Origin: Verrucomicrobia bacterium ADurb.Bin006
Lineage (GTDB): Bacteria > Verrucomicrobiota > Verrucomicrobiia > Limisphaerales > J093
Length of the DNA: 33,861 bases
Reading direction: 5' to 3'
NCBI GenBank assembly: GCA_002071485.1
Contig: MWFF01000038.1
Coordinates: 1 to 33,861, forward strand
Shown one piece after another: positions 1-13,100 of this stretch. Position 1 is the first letter of the stretch, and every line of letters starts with the position of its first letter. The notes beneath the pieces are model-generated. The model worked only from the letters and a program-made list of their open reading frames with translations, searched no databases and had not been told where the DNA came from. The translations under genes were made by a program, and so were the position numbers.

Positions 1-60
1 CCGACGCACCGACGCACCGACGCACCGACGCACCGACGCACCGACGCACCGACGCACCGA
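1..60. repeat. 8-bp tandem repeat (CCGACGCA), about 7.5 copies
   Basis: The window opens inside a perfect tandem array of the 8-base unit CCGACGCA, with seven full copies and a half copy visible; the array may extend beyond the left edge. It is followed at 61-104 by a looser run of related short words (CTCCGATCT, GAACTCCGAACTCCGATCT). The unit length is not a multiple of three and the array lies 3' of uppS, so it is non-coding. It has no spacer structure and is not a CRISPR. Copy number in such arrays is prone to change by slippage. Confidence 0.95.
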
Positions 61-104
61 CCCCCAATCTCCCATCTCCGATCTTCGAACTCCGAACTCC
101 GATC

Positions 105-3753
<3,649 letters not shown>

Positions 3754-3883
3754 GGTGCGCCGGCGAGGATAGCCCAGAGCCGAACCTAACAGAAGGGCAT
3801 TCTGCGCAATTGCGAGCTTTCGCGATCGCGGACTCGAAGCACGCATCGTCCTCACACCGGAGGACGCTCAAGCTGTCGCGGAC

Positions 3884-4270
3884 GGGCTCACGTTCAATGG
3901 TCAGGCGCGCCGTGCCGGAGCGCAGGACGACCTCGGCTTCCATGTCGAAAACCTCGCAGGCAGCGCGCGTGAGACTGACTGTGCGCCCGCCGTGCGCCGT
4001 GATGGTGAAGCCGGACTCGCGCAGCGGCTGGGACCACGGACCCGACGCGCTCCCGATGGTTCCGGCGCCGCCCTCGATGTGACGAGACGGGAGGAGCACG
4101 CGCATCGTGCCGTCGGTGTCGATGCGCGCGGCAAGTGTTTGGCCCCAAATCCCGTAGTCCTCGTGAGGCACATGCTCGGCGTGACACACGGACCCGTGCT
4201 GCCACAACTCCCAGGCCTCGGGATCGAGCGCCCGCGCGATGGGCGCACGGAAGATGGCCTGGAAGTTCCG
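3884..4270 (-). pseudogene. Decayed fragment of a carbohydrate-active (glycosyl-hydrolase-like) protein
   Basis: About 125 codons on the minus strand read as protein-like sequence, including PEAWELWQHGSVCHAEHV, EDYGIWGQTLAAR and DGTMRVLLPSR. To me this resembles the C-terminal part of secreted propeller/jelly-roll glycosidase-like proteins found in Verrucomicrobia and Planctomycetes; this is from memory and uncertain. The open frame extends further in both directions (3707-4831), but outside this core it turns into Arg/Ser-rich sequence, crosses a repeat, and overlaps the start of the phosphatase gene. No credible start or N-terminal domain is present. I therefore read it as a remnant, not an active gene. 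Confidence 0.5.
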
Positions 4271-4475
4271 GTTGAGCCCGACCGACGTGCGCGGGCTAGA
4301 AGCAGGTGAGACGGTACAATGGGAGTTACTGGACCAGCGCGATCTGCATTTGGTGCGGCGCGACGTTCCGGCTCCGGAAGCGCGGCACCGTGCCAGTCGT
4401 GCTGAATGCATCAGAACGAGCTTTGGGAGCTCATGGACCAGAGTGGTACGGGGCGTTCGGTGACATCGTGAACCC

Positions 4476-4556
4476 ATGGAACTGTCTGGCCTTGGCGTCT
4501 TGGCGTCTTGGCGTGAGGCCATGAACTGTCTGGCCTTGGCGTCTTGGCGTGAGGCC
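4476..4556. repeat. Two adjacent direct copies of a 36-45 bp intergenic repeat
   Basis: Copy 1 (4476-4520) and copy 2 (4521-4556) both run from ATG(G)AACTGTCTGGCC to GTGAGGCC. Copy 1 carries one more 8-base CTTGGCGT unit and one extra G; otherwise they are identical. The CTTGGCGT word is itself tandemly repeated inside each copy. This is non-coding repeat DNA between the decayed fragment and the SurA-like gene. Confidence 0.85.
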
Positions 4557-4856
4557 ATGGCGTGTGTTGAGCAGACGGACGGAACACACCATCCGCGTTG
4601 CCTTGGATGCATATCATTCGTGGGATTCACGGCACGGATGGGCGATGCACCGGGATTAGGGCCAAAGAGGGCGAACGAGTCGAACCGGTTTCCCGGCATC
4701 GTGGTGCGGTGGGAGCCGGGAGCCTGCGTTCTTTGGACCTTGCGTTGGGGCCTGGGACCGGTTTTCGTCTGCCGCTGGTGGAGAAGCCGAATCGACGGTC
4801 GAAGATGGCGGCGGGCGCGGCGTGTGGTCACCCGGAAGACATCCGCGCCATCGAGG
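4557..4856. other. Gap without a recognisable gene
   Basis: About 300 bases between the direct repeats and the end of the SurA-like gene. Open frames cross it on both strands, but none has family-like sequence or a plausible start. I see no terminator with a T-run after the SurA-like gene. Confidence 0.5.
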
Positions 4857-6038
4857 TCATCTCACCGCGGAAACGCTATTGGTGCTGTAGGCCACCTCGA
4901 ACTCCTTCTTGAGACCGTCGAAGAAATCCGGCAGGCGCTTCTGAACCTCCTGGCCGATCAGGGCGTTGCGGATTTCGGCTTCGGCCTGGTCGAAGGGCAC
5001 CTTGCCGGCTGGCGTGCGTTCGAGCACTTTGGCGACGTAAAAGCCCGCGCGGGTGGTGATGATGTCGCTGAGCTGTCCGATCGGGAGGGAAAAGAGGGCG
5101 ACCCGGAGTTCGGGGTAGGCGATCGCGTCCCGCACGGTTGTGTATTCGCCGCCGTTCTTTTCAATATCCGGATCTTCAGAGACCTCCCGGGCCACTTTCG
5201 TGAACTCCTCGCCCGCTTGCAGTCGTTGAATAGCTTTCACGACCCGTTCGCGCCGCGCGGCCTTTTCCGCATCGGACAATTCTTCCCGGGTGAAGCGATC
5301 GATGGTGTAGACGAGCAAGGCCTGGACGCGGACGGTCTCCGGGCGTTCGAGTCGGGCGAAGTTGGCCTTCTTGAGTTGAGCGAGTCGCTTGAGCCCCTCG
5401 GTATAGGCCACGGCGTTGGTGCCTTCCTCCTTCTCGATTCGCGCCAGGAGTGGAGTCAGATCGCGCACCTGGAGGTCGATGCCCTGCTCGTAGAAGTCGC
5501 GCACGTGATCATCAGGCACAACCACCGAGGTTTTGACCTCGCGGTCGATGATCGTTTCGACCAGGGCCTGCTGGTAGGCCCGGGACTCGAAGAGTTCGGG
5601 CTTGATTCCCGTGGCAATCAGTTGACGGCGGTAGGCGTCTTCGGAGCGGGCCTTGGACTTCGTCTCGGCGATGAATTTGTCGGCCAGCTCCCTGGCCCGG
5701 GCCCGGTCGGCGTCGGTGGCGCGCTTTTCGGCAATGCGAATCATCACAAGGCGCTCGAGCATCTGGGTCACAAGCGATCCGCGCTGGTCTTCGGGAATGG
5801 GCTGGCCCCGCGTCGAAGCCAGAGTCGCTCGCAGGCCCGTGACCATCTCGTCCACCTCGCTCTGGCGGACCTCGAAGCCCTTGCCGCGAGCCAGGACGGG
5901 ATCTTCGAACAGGTCGGCCAGGCGCGAGTCGGACGCCCGGATGTCGGCGGCGATCAGGGCGAGGCCGATCAGCCCGAGACGGACGCCTCGGATCAGGAGC
6001 CGGGAGGTGAGATTCGGACGGCGACGTGTATCATTCAT
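4857..6038 (-). CDS. SurA/PrsA-type periplasmic peptidyl-prolyl isomerase
   Basis: A 393-residue exported chaperone/isomerase. Residues about 10-32 (LLIRGVRLGLIGLALIAA) form a signal sequence or anchor. A SurA_N-like helical segment follows (VLARGKGFEVRQSEVDEMV to about residue 180), and a rotamase (parvulin) domain occupies roughly 225-365. The rotamase starts at RVQALLVYTIDRF and includes FTKVAREVSEDPDIEKNGGE, FSLPIGQLSDII and GFYVAKVLER. Such proteins assist folding of outer-membrane or secreted proteins. The ATG at 6036-6038 places the signal sequence at the N-terminus; 15 upstream codons are also open. The gene stands alone, 297 bases from serA. Family assignment is firm; distinguishing SurA from PrsA-like orthology is not possible here. 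Confidence 0.88.
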   Translation of the reverse strand: MNDTRRRPNLTSRLLIRGVRLGLIGLALIAADIRASDSRLADLFEDPVLARGKGFEVRQSEVDEMVTGLRATLASTRGQPIPEDQRGSLVTQMLERLVMIRIAEKRATDADRARARELADKFIAETKSKARSEDAYRRQLIATGIKPELFESRAYQQALVETIIDREVKTSVVVPDDHVRDFYEQGIDLQVRDLTPLLARIEKEEGTNAVAYTEGLKRLAQLKKANFARLERPETVRVQALLVYTIDRFTREELSDAEKAARRERVVKAIQRLQAGEEFTKVAREVSEDPDIEKNGGEYTTVRDAIAYPELRVALFSLPIGQLSDIITTRAGFYVAKVLERTPAGKVPFDQAEAEIRNALIGQEVQKRLPDFFDGLKKEFEVAYSTNSVSAVR

Positions 6039-6079
6039 GGAATCCAGAGGTGGAATTGGCCTGAGGCGCGCCCTGGCGG

Positions 6080-6179
6080 GCATTTCTCACCAGTCTTGCT
6101 CAACGCGGAGCCGATGTCGGCGAAAGATGCCACAGCCCAGATTTCCGCTGCACCTTTCCATTGGTGAGAAATCCGGGCT
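6080..6179. repeat. Dispersed palindromic element, copy 1
   Basis: The block holds a perfect 10-bp inverted repeat, ATTTCTCACC (6082-6091) and GGTGAGAAAT (6163-6172). A second near-perfect 12-bp pair lies at 6134-6145 and 6168-6179, the latter GAAATCCGGGCT. Its left 39 bases (6080-6118) recur at 8393-8432 with a few changes. The arrangement is REP-like and intergenic, between serA and the SurA-like gene. The rest of this 297-base gap shows a GGCGCC-stem hairpin near 6240-6262 but no T-run. Confidence 0.75.
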
Positions 6180-6335
6180 AGAGGTGACTTCCCTTTCAGA
6201 ATTCGTGAGAAACGAGTCAACTTTTTGCGCCGCGCAACGGCGCCGCTTGGCGAGGCGCCGACTGTCGATTGTCATGACCCAAACCCTGCACAAACGATCT
6301 GAGGACATGCCTCGTTGGTCCTAGGCGGAGCCTCG

Positions 6336-7928
6336 CTAAAGCTTGATGACCCGGATGTTCGAGATGTTCGGATCGAGCCGGAATTCATCCAGCACGGCCG
6401 TCGGCGGAACACTGTCGAGATTCAGAACGGTCAGGGCCTGGCCGCCGACCTCCTCCCGGTGGAGGCTCATGCTGGCGATGTTGATGTTGTGGCGCCCGAG
6501 GATGGTTCCGACGTAGCCGACAATGCCGGGACGATCGGTGTTATTCATCAGGACCAGCACGCCTTCAGGGATGATCTCGACCGTCTGGCTGTCCAGGCGG
6601 ACGATGCGCGGCAGGTGGAGCGCGCTGAAGAGGGTCCCGCCGGCGGAGACCTTGCCGCCTTCCGAGAAGGCTGCCACATGCAGCCACTCGAGGTAATCGG
6701 TCTGTTCGGTCGACTTGACCTCTTCGACCTGCAGCCCCAGACCGGCGGCGAGGGTGCGCACGTTGACCTGGTTGACGTCCTTCCCGCCGGCAAAGGAGAG
6801 AAAGCCCTTGAGCACGGCGCGAGTGATCGGATCGGTCGGCACCTCGTTGGCCTGACCGCCGTAGGTGATGACAAGACGATGGTTGCGTTTGACACCCAGT
6901 TGAGCAACCAACCGCCCCAGCTTCTCGCCAAGCATCAGATACGGCTTCACCTGGTTGTAGGTGGCCGCGTCCAGACTGGGCAGATTCACCGCGTTGCGCA
7001 CCGTGCCGTGGAGGAGATACTCCGTCACGGCCTCCGCAACCTCGATGCCGACATTGTCCTGGGCCTCGTCGGTGCTCGCGCCCAAGTGGGGCGTCAGGAT
7101 CACTTGCGGCAGGGTCCGCAGCGGAGAGTCCTTGGGCAGAGGCTCGGTCTCGTACACGTCCAAGGCCGCGCCAGCCACCTGGCCGCTTTCGAGCGCAACC
7201 CGCAGATCGGCCTCATTGATGATGCCGCCCCGGGCGCAATTGAGGACGCGCACGCCGCGTTTCATGCGGGCGAACGCCTCGGCATCGACCATCCCGCGCG
7301 TCTCGTCACTCATCGGCATATGCACGGTGAGAAAATCGACCTGCGGATAGAGATCGAAGACGTTCTCGACCACCTCGACCTGGAGCGCCATGGCGCGGGA
7401 CAGCGTGAGGTAGGGGTCATAGGCGATGACGCGCATGCCGAAAGCGATTGCGCGGCGGGCGACTTCGCTGCCGATGCGGCCCAGGCCGAGGATGCCCAGC
7501 GTTTTCGTGTACAGTTCGGTGCCCTGAAAGCTCTTGCGGTTCCATTGGCCCGAGGCCATGGACATGTGCGCCTGCGGAATGCGCCGTGCCAGAGCCATCA
7601 GCATGGAAAAGGTCAGTTCGGCGGTCGAGATAGTGTTTCCACCCGGTGTGTTCATCACCACCACGCCCCGCTGCGTGGCCGCCTCGACATCCACATTGTC
7701 CACGCCGACTCCGGCGCGGCCCACAACTTTGAGCCTGGGCGCCGCCTCGAGGACAGCCTGCGTCACCTTGGTTTCCGAGCGGACCACCAGGGCGACCGCG
7801 TCCGCCACGACGGGGATCAACTCGGCTTCAGGGAGCCGCTTCTCGAGCACCTGGACCTTGAACTCGGCGCGTTGTTGGAGCAAGGCCACCCCTTTCGGTG
7901 ACACCGGATCGCAGATAATAACCTTCAT
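6336..7928 (-). CDS. serA: D-3-phosphoglycerate dehydrogenase (long form, ACT domain)
   Basis: SerA oxidises 3-phosphoglycerate to 3-phosphohydroxypyruvate, the first step of serine synthesis, with NAD. The 530-residue length and domain order fit the long form: catalytic domain, Rossmann domain with GLGRIG around 148-153, intervening substrate-binding domain (about 310-450) and a C-terminal ACT domain (MNNTDRPGIVGYVG, then HNINIASMSL). Catalytic residues are in ARGGIINEADL (R233), TEPLP (E262) and TPHLGAS (H281). The ACT domain suggests serine feedback, as known for relatives. The ATG at 7926-7928 is the natural start; no strong Shine-Dalgarno is seen. A promoter-like sequence lies about 40-67 bases upstream. 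Transcribed alone. Confidence 0.97.
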   Translation of the reverse strand: MKVIICDPVSPKGVALLQQRAEFKVQVLEKRLPEAELIPVVADAVALVVRSETKVTQAVLEAAPRLKVVGRAGVGVDNVDVEAATQRGVVVMNTPGGNTISTAELTFSMLMALARRIPQAHMSMASGQWNRKSFQGTELYTKTLGILGLGRIGSEVARRAIAFGMRVIAYDPYLTLSRAMALQVEVVENVFDLYPQVDFLTVHMPMSDETRGMVDAEAFARMKRGVRVLNCARGGIINEADLRVALESGQVAGAALDVYETEPLPKDSPLRTLPQVILTPHLGASTDEAQDNVGIEVAEAVTEYLLHGTVRNAVNLPSLDAATYNQVKPYLMLGEKLGRLVAQLGVKRNHRLVITYGGQANEVPTDPITRAVLKGFLSFAGGKDVNQVNVRTLAAGLGLQVEEVKSTEQTDYLEWLHVAAFSEGGKVSAGGTLFSALHLPRIVRLDSQTVEIIPEGVLVLMNNTDRPGIVGYVGTILGRHNINIASMSLHREEVGGQALTVLNLDSVPPTAVLDEFRLDPNISNIRVIKL

Positions 7929-7967
7929 TTTGACTGAGTCTTTTATGCCGCACGCAACAAGGCGCGC

Positions 7968-7995
7968 ACTCTACCAAACGACCCTCATTGGTCAA
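7968..7995 (-). promoter_or_regulatory. Candidate sigma70-type promoter of serA
   Basis: On the minus strand TTGACC (7990-7995, 5 of 6 to consensus) is separated by 16 bases from TAGAGT (7968-7973, 4 of 6). It would start transcription near 7961, giving a leader of about 33 bases before serA. Sequence match only. Confidence 0.4.
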
Positions 7996-8342
7996 ATCCT
8001 CTGTCCGATTCGCCGCCCATCGCCAGCGCCAATTCATGAAGCCGCAAAGGCCGGAGCGGGGAAGGCTTGTCCACCGCCAACGCGAGTGAAGACGGTATTT
8101 GCAGGAGACGGGGCCCTGGCCCACCGCCGCCCCACGCCCAGCTAGCCCGCATATTCCACACCTCGATGGCGCACAGGGCACTCAGACTTCGCAAGAGGAC
8201 TGCTATGCGGGCTCGAGAAGCCGAGAAGCAAAACCGCGCCAGGTTCGAGCGATCGAGAACTGCATCGCACTGTTCTCATGAGAGACCATTCTCAGGATCG
8301 ATAGAATGCTCCCGATTCCCTTTCCGGGCGCCGTTTTGCCAG
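7996..8342. other. Gap between serA and tmk without a recognisable gene
   Basis: Short open frames on both strands are not protein-like. The only structure I can name is a near-match to the dispersed element core, GCTAGCCCGCAT, around 8140-8151, in inverted orientation to the copy at 8377-8390. No tRNA or riboswitch pattern is visible. Confidence 0.5.
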
Positions 8343-8432
8343 AGCCCGGATGTCAGACTCCGCGAAGCTTTGTGAAACATCCGGGCTAGCGCGCATTTCT
8401 CACCGACTTCTGAAGAACGCGGAGTCGATGTC
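8343..8432. repeat. Dispersed palindromic element, copy 2
   Basis: An 11-bp perfect inverted repeat, AGCCCGGATGT (8343-8353) and ACATCCGGGCT (8377-8387), is followed by GCATTTCTCACC and a segment (8393-8432) shared with 6080-6118. A second, alternative pair is GACTCCGCG (8356-8364) with CGCGGAGTC (8418-8426), so two mutually exclusive hairpins can form. It ends 14 bases from the stop of tmk. Confidence 0.75.
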
Positions 8433-8446
8433 ATCGGAACGTGCAC

Positions 8447-9148
8447 TCATGCGCACTCGCCCGCCATCCCGTCGCTTCCGTGCAGGGCGAGGCTCGCATC
8501 GAGCCTCTGGCGGGGTGTCAGGCCGGTCTCCAAATGCAGCCGTTCCAACACGGCCCGACCGAGCGTGAAAAGAATCCGATCGCGAATCTCATCAGGCGGC
8601 GCGGTGCCGTCGAGCCGGACCGCATACGGTTTGCGGATCGAGAGATAGATGTCGCGCGATCGAGTGAGTGTGGCGAGGGTCTCGAATTCGTTGGCCGCGC
8701 TATCCCGAAGGCCGATGCGGGCCAGGCCGACCGTCGGGGCGATATCGAGCAAGATCAGGAGATGCGGCTCGATGGCGATGGCCTCATTGCGGCGGAGGAG
8801 GTCCTCGGGGTTGAATCCCCGGGCCCCCTGATAGGCGACTGTCGAGAAATAGTAACGGTCGGTGATCACGATCCTGCCGGCGTCGAGGCTGGGGCGGATC
8901 AGCTCGGCCACGTGCTGCTTGCGGTCCTCGATGAACGCCTTCAACTCGTCGGCGGGCGACAGGCGGCCCTTGGCCGCCGACTCGCGCAGCAATTGGCCCC
9001 ACGGCCCGAGCGTGGGCTCGCGTGTCAGAACGACATCGAGCCCCCGCTCCAGGAGCACGGCGGCAACGGCCTTGGCCTGGACGCTCTTGCCGGCGCCGTC
9101 GATGCCCTCGATCGCCAGAAGAAAACCGCCGGGGATCGTTCGCTTCAT
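8447..9148 (-). CDS. tmk: Thymidylate (dTMP) kinase
   Basis: This 233-residue cytoplasmic kinase phosphorylates dTMP to dTDP. The P-loop GIDGAGKS is at residues 15-22, followed by TREPT and the DR(Y/H) motif in ITDRYYFSTVAYQGARG, which binds dTMP. Length is slightly above the usual 205-215 because of a C-terminal tail. The ATG at 9146-9148 overlaps the ribE stop in an ATGA junction, so the two are probably co-transcribed and coupled. The element at 8343-8432 follows the gene. Confidence 0.95.
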   Translation of the reverse strand: MKRTIPGGFLLAIEGIDGAGKSVQAKAVAAVLLERGLDVVLTREPTLGPWGQLLRESAAKGRLSPADELKAFIEDRKQHVAELIRPSLDAGRIVITDRYYFSTVAYQGARGFNPEDLLRRNEAIAIEPHLLILLDIAPTVGLARIGLRDSAANEFETLATLTRSRDIYLSIRKPYAVRLDGTAPPDEIRDRILFTLGRAVLERLHLETGLTPRQRLDASLALHGSDGMAGECA

Positions 9149-9762
9149 CGCCGGCGCAGGTCCATCTTGCCGAGCATCTGCTCGACGTATTTCCCCACGA
9201 GGTCGGCTTCGAGATTGAGGGCGTCTCCGACCTTCTTTTCGCGCAGGTTGGTGACTTCGAACGTGTGGGGGATGATCCAGACGCGAAACTCGCGCTTGCG
9301 CACGGCCGCCACGGTCAGACTGATGCCGTCCAGCGCGATCGACCCCTTGTACACCAGATACCGCATCACCTCGGGCGGCGCCTGGACATCAAGCACCCAG
9401 TCCTGGCCGACCCGCTCCCACGTCCGAATCCGCCCCACGCCGTCGATATGCCCCGTCACGAAATGCCCGCCCAGCCGGCTGTCGGCGCGCAGCGACCGCT
9501 CGAGGTTAACCAGGGAGCCCGGGCGCAGGAACTGCAGGTTGGTGCGCTGCCAGGTCTCCCGCAGCAGGTCGAACCGCGCGGATGCGCGAGCGCCGCGCCC
9601 GGCCAGCTTGACCACCGTCAGGCAACACCCGTTGACCGCCAGACTGTCGCCCACCCGCATGCCCCGCGCGCAGAGCCCAGGGCGCACCGTCAACTCGATC
9701 GCCTTGTCGGCCGGGCGAATGTCCACAACCACGCCGGTTTCCTCGACAATGCCAGTAAACAT
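9145..9762 (-). CDS. ribE: Riboflavin synthase, alpha subunit
   Basis: A 205-residue enzyme that dismutates two 6,7-dimethyl-8-ribityllumazine molecules to riboflavin. The N-terminus MFTGIVEETG is the family hallmark and fixes the start at 9760-9762. The two lumazine-binding repeats are visible: GDSLAVNGCCLTV and HFVTGHIDGVGRI in the first half, and GSIALDGISLTV with IPHTFEVTNL in the second. The open frame extends far upstream but that part is only the antisense of other sequence. No other rib gene is next to it. I looked for an FMN riboswitch in the leader and did not find its conserved blocks. Confidence 0.97.
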   Translation of the reverse strand: MFTGIVEETGVVVDIRPADKAIELTVRPGLCARGMRVGDSLAVNGCCLTVVKLAGRGARASARFDLLRETWQRTNLQFLRPGSLVNLERSLRADSRLGGHFVTGHIDGVGRIRTWERVGQDWVLDVQAPPEVMRYLVYKGSIALDGISLTVAAVRKREFRVWIIPHTFEVTNLREKKVGDALNLEADLVGKYVEQMLGKMDLRRR

Positions 9763-10146
9763 AGACAGGCAGACCATGTTGAGCGAGCCGTCCGGATTCA
9801 AGCGAATAAGGCATCCGACCAGAGGAGGGCTGGACAGCGCATCCGCAGGTTGTCGGTGAGAATGGAGCATGCGCCGCGCGGGGCCTGCCTGCCGCGCCTG
9901 CCTGTGCCGTGCCCGACACGGCAGACAGGCCGCTGCGCTCTGCGGCGCAGGCAGGGCACGCGGGCTGCAGCGAGAGTCTCCATCCGTCGTAGGCGCGGTG
10001 CCCTCACCGGCCGACACAAGCATCGACAACTGTCGGATGCACCGACGGCCGGAGTCTGTCGTTGAATTTCGCCGTTCCGCGGCTAGTCTGATGGCAGTTT
10101 GTGAAACAACGCACTGCGTCGGGGGGCTCCCCGCAACTCGATTCGT
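9763..10146. other. Divergent intergenic region between ribE and the AsmA-like gene
   Basis: This 384-base region must contain promoters for ribE (minus) and the AsmA-like gene (plus), but I cannot pick strong ones. A nested hairpin occupies 9883-9955. A short CGGGG/CCCCG hairpin sits just upstream of the AsmA-like start, at about 10119-10134. Confidence 0.5.
9883..9955. repeat. Nested inverted repeat (large hairpin)
   Basis: The outer stem CCTGCCTG (9883-9890) pairs with CAGGCAGG (9948-9955). The inner stem GCCTGTGCCGTG (9900-9911) pairs with CACGGC-AG-ACAGGC (9917-9930), with a 2-base bulge and a CCCGA loop. No T-run follows on either strand, so it is not a simple terminator. It looks like a small interspersed palindromic repeat. 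Confidence 0.7.
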
Positions 10147-13100
10147 ATGACTGATACAAATGCCGGTTCTGATCAACCGAAGCAGCCGCGTCGCCTTGTG
10201 CGATGGGCCGGCGGGCTCGGGGTAGCTCTCGTTTTGCTGGTGGTGGCCCTGTATTTCCTGGCGATCAGCGAACCGTTTGTCAAAGGCGTGGTTCTGCCAA
10301 AGGCCGGCGCCGCTCTGGGTGTGGACATTGCCGCGGACGGCGTCTCGATCCGTCCCTTGTCGGAGGTGATTCTGCGCGGCCTCAAAGTCCGGCCCCAAGG
10401 CGAGGAGACGGTTCTCGAGGCCGCCGAACTGCGCGCGCGCTACAACCTCGTCTCGATTCTCCGAGGCCTGATCAAGGTCGATGAAATCGCGCTCATCCAA
10501 CCGGTCGTGCGGGTGACAATGCGTCCCGATGGAACGTCGAATCTGGACGCGTTCACCGGCAGGAGCGGCACGCCCGAGGCCGCGTCGGCCAAGCCCGGTT
10601 CTCCGCTGAAGGTGGATGTCAGGATGATCTCGATCGACGATGCCACCGTCCATTTCACCCAGACCCACAAGGACGGCAGCGCAACGTCGGCCGAGCTGGC
10701 CGGACTCGATGCCAAGGCCTCGGGGATTCGGAATGGGAGCCCGGCCAAACTCGACCTCGACGGTCGCATTCAGCTTGTGCAGCGCACAGGCACGAATCAG
10801 GCCGATGTCGCAGGCACGCTCAGGAGCGCGTTCGGAATCGATCTCGACTCCGACTTGGCACCTGCGCAGATCACAGGGAGCGCGGATTTCGCTGTCACCC
10901 GAGCCACCGGAGCGTTCGCCGATGCGTCCGAGTTACAGGGCCGATTGTCGGCGGACTTCAATCTGAGCGAAATCAAGCAACTCGCCATCGCCTTCACCAA
11001 GGGCGCCGCCGCCCTGGGGACCGCGAGCGTGAGCGGCCCGTTCGATCCGCTCGAGCAGGAGGGCAAGCTCAAAGTGAAGGTCACCGGCATTGGCAGCGAA
11101 CTCCTGAGCCTTGTCGGAGGACGTTTCGGCATCTCCTTCGGCGGAACGAAGTTGGCGGCGGACTACGACATCGAGTTGAAGCAGAACGCCCGATTCGTGA
11201 GCACCACCGGCTCGATCACCGCCACGAGCTTCAGCGTCGAGCGGGCTGGTCTGAGGACGCCGACAGTCGACTTCAAGCTCGGTTGCGACGCGACCCTGGA
11301 CCTGCCTCGAACCAACGCCACGATCCGAGCGTTCACCCTTGACGCCACGCAGTCGGGCCGCCCGTTGCTGACGGGCAAGCTGACAAAGGAAATGCTTCTC
11401 GATTGGAGTCAGGGGGCCCAGGAAGCCGCAGAGTCCGCGTTGAGGTTGAACGTCACCGAACTGAACCTGGCCGACTGGAAGCCGTTCGTGGGCGACTCCG
11501 TCGATTCCGGCATAGTCAACGGCCAGCTCGATATCAACGTTCAGAAGGCCGGGCGCCTGGTGGCGTTTGACCTGGGTTCGAAGCTCGTGGGGCTGACCGG
11601 CCGGCTGGGGAGCAATCGCCTTGACCAGGCCGATCTGGCCGTCAGCCTGCGCGGTCAACTGACCGAGTTCGACCGGGTGGATTTCGCGGCGTTGGCTCTG
11701 GATATGTTCCAACGGGGCCGGGCTGTGTCCACGCTCAAAGGGTCTGGCAGTTACGTGAACTCGACCTCCGACGCCAACTTCCAAGTCGAACTGACGGCTT
11801 CGCTGGCTGCGCTGTCCGAATTGCTGGGTCGGACGGACCTGTCGCTCACCGCGGGCACCGCAACGTTCACCGGAAAGGTCTCACAGAAGAACCTTTCCCC
11901 CGCCCAGACCGCCCATCCGAGTCTCGATCAGAGCCTGGCCGGGAAACTCGAGATCGTTGGCCTCATCGGAATCCTTGCATCCAACCGCCTCGATCGTTTC
12001 GATATTTCGAGCGATGTCGACGCGTCCTTGAAAAACAACCTCGCCGAAATCCGCAAGTGCGTAGGCAGCATTCGACAAGCGGACAATCCCGCGGGCACCT
12101 TCAATCTCACGGGGCGCTATGGCCTGACCAACGGTAGCGGGCAGATCGCGCTCGAGTTCCTGGGTCTGAATCAGAACGCGCTGCAGCCGTTTGTGACCGA
12201 GGCGCTCGGCGACAAGACGCTCGCGTCGGTGACGGTGAACGGTCAAATCGCCGGGGGTTACGATCCGGCCGGCGATTCGCGCATCCGGGCTGACGTGCAG
12301 ATCACCAACCTCGTGGTCAACATCCCGAGCAGCGCGCCGGCGTCCACGCCGCTCGAAGCGCAGTTCACACTCGACACGGCGGTGCGCACCAACGTCGCGG
12401 AGATACGCGAGATGCTGCTCACCCTCACGCCGACGTCCCGCGCCGCCAATCGCATCCAGGCCACGGGGCGGGTCGATTTCACCCAGACGAACGCGGCCAC
12501 CGGCCACCTCGCAATCACGGCCGACGCGCTCGACGCCACCCGCTGCTACGAGATTCTCTTCGAGGAGACGGCGCCTTCCGCATCGGGCGAGTCCGCCGGC
12601 GGACGGCCCGGCTCTTCGGGCGCTGCGGACCAGGAGCTGGAAGCGATGACCCTCCCGCTGCGCAATTTCATCGTGGACGCCAACGTTCGGCGTTTCTATC
12701 TGCGCGAAGTCGAGATCACGAACCTCGTGGCGCGCGCGAGGCTGGACGGGCAGACGATCGAGGTGAAACCGTTCGATTTGGCACTCAACGGCGGGTCGGT
12801 CAGTGCGACGGCAATCGTGGATTTGGGGGTGCCGGGATACAGATACGACGTCGGGTTCAAGGGAACCAACGTCCCCGTGGCGCCGCTGGTGAATAGTTTC
12901 CTGCCGGAGCAGACGGGCCAGTTCAGCGGCACCGGCGCGGGCTTCGCACAGTTCCAGGGCGCTGGAACCACGGAAGCGAGTCTGGCGAAGAGCCTTTCCG
13001 GCCAGTTCGAACTCACCACAACCAATCTGAACCTGGCCATCGCGAGTGTGGACAATCCAATGCTCAAGGCGCTCGTCAACGTGGTGGTCGGCATCCCTGA

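Noticed and set aside
1..60. CRISPR array
   Set aside because: The repeat is 8 bases with no spacers; it is a simple tandem array.
4476..6167. Long plus-strand frame opposite the SurA-like gene
   Set aside because: Crosses a direct repeat and mirrors the isomerase codons; no recognisable domain and no plausible start.
6235..6265. Terminator after serA
   Set aside because: GGCGCC and TTGCG stems are present but no T-run follows on the minus strand, so an intrinsic terminator is not supported.
6315..7901. Plus-strand frame opposite serA
   Set aside because: Antisense of a textbook SerA; composition (His/Asp/Val/Gln-rich) is typical of shadows.
8240..8270. tRNA T-loop-like GGTTCGAGCGATCG
   Set aside because: No matching acceptor stem, D-arm or anticodon arm around it.
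9763..10146. FMN (RFN) riboswitch in the ribE leader
   Set aside because: I looked on the minus strand for the conserved RFN blocks and found only isolated look-alikes; the main structure is the nested palindrome.
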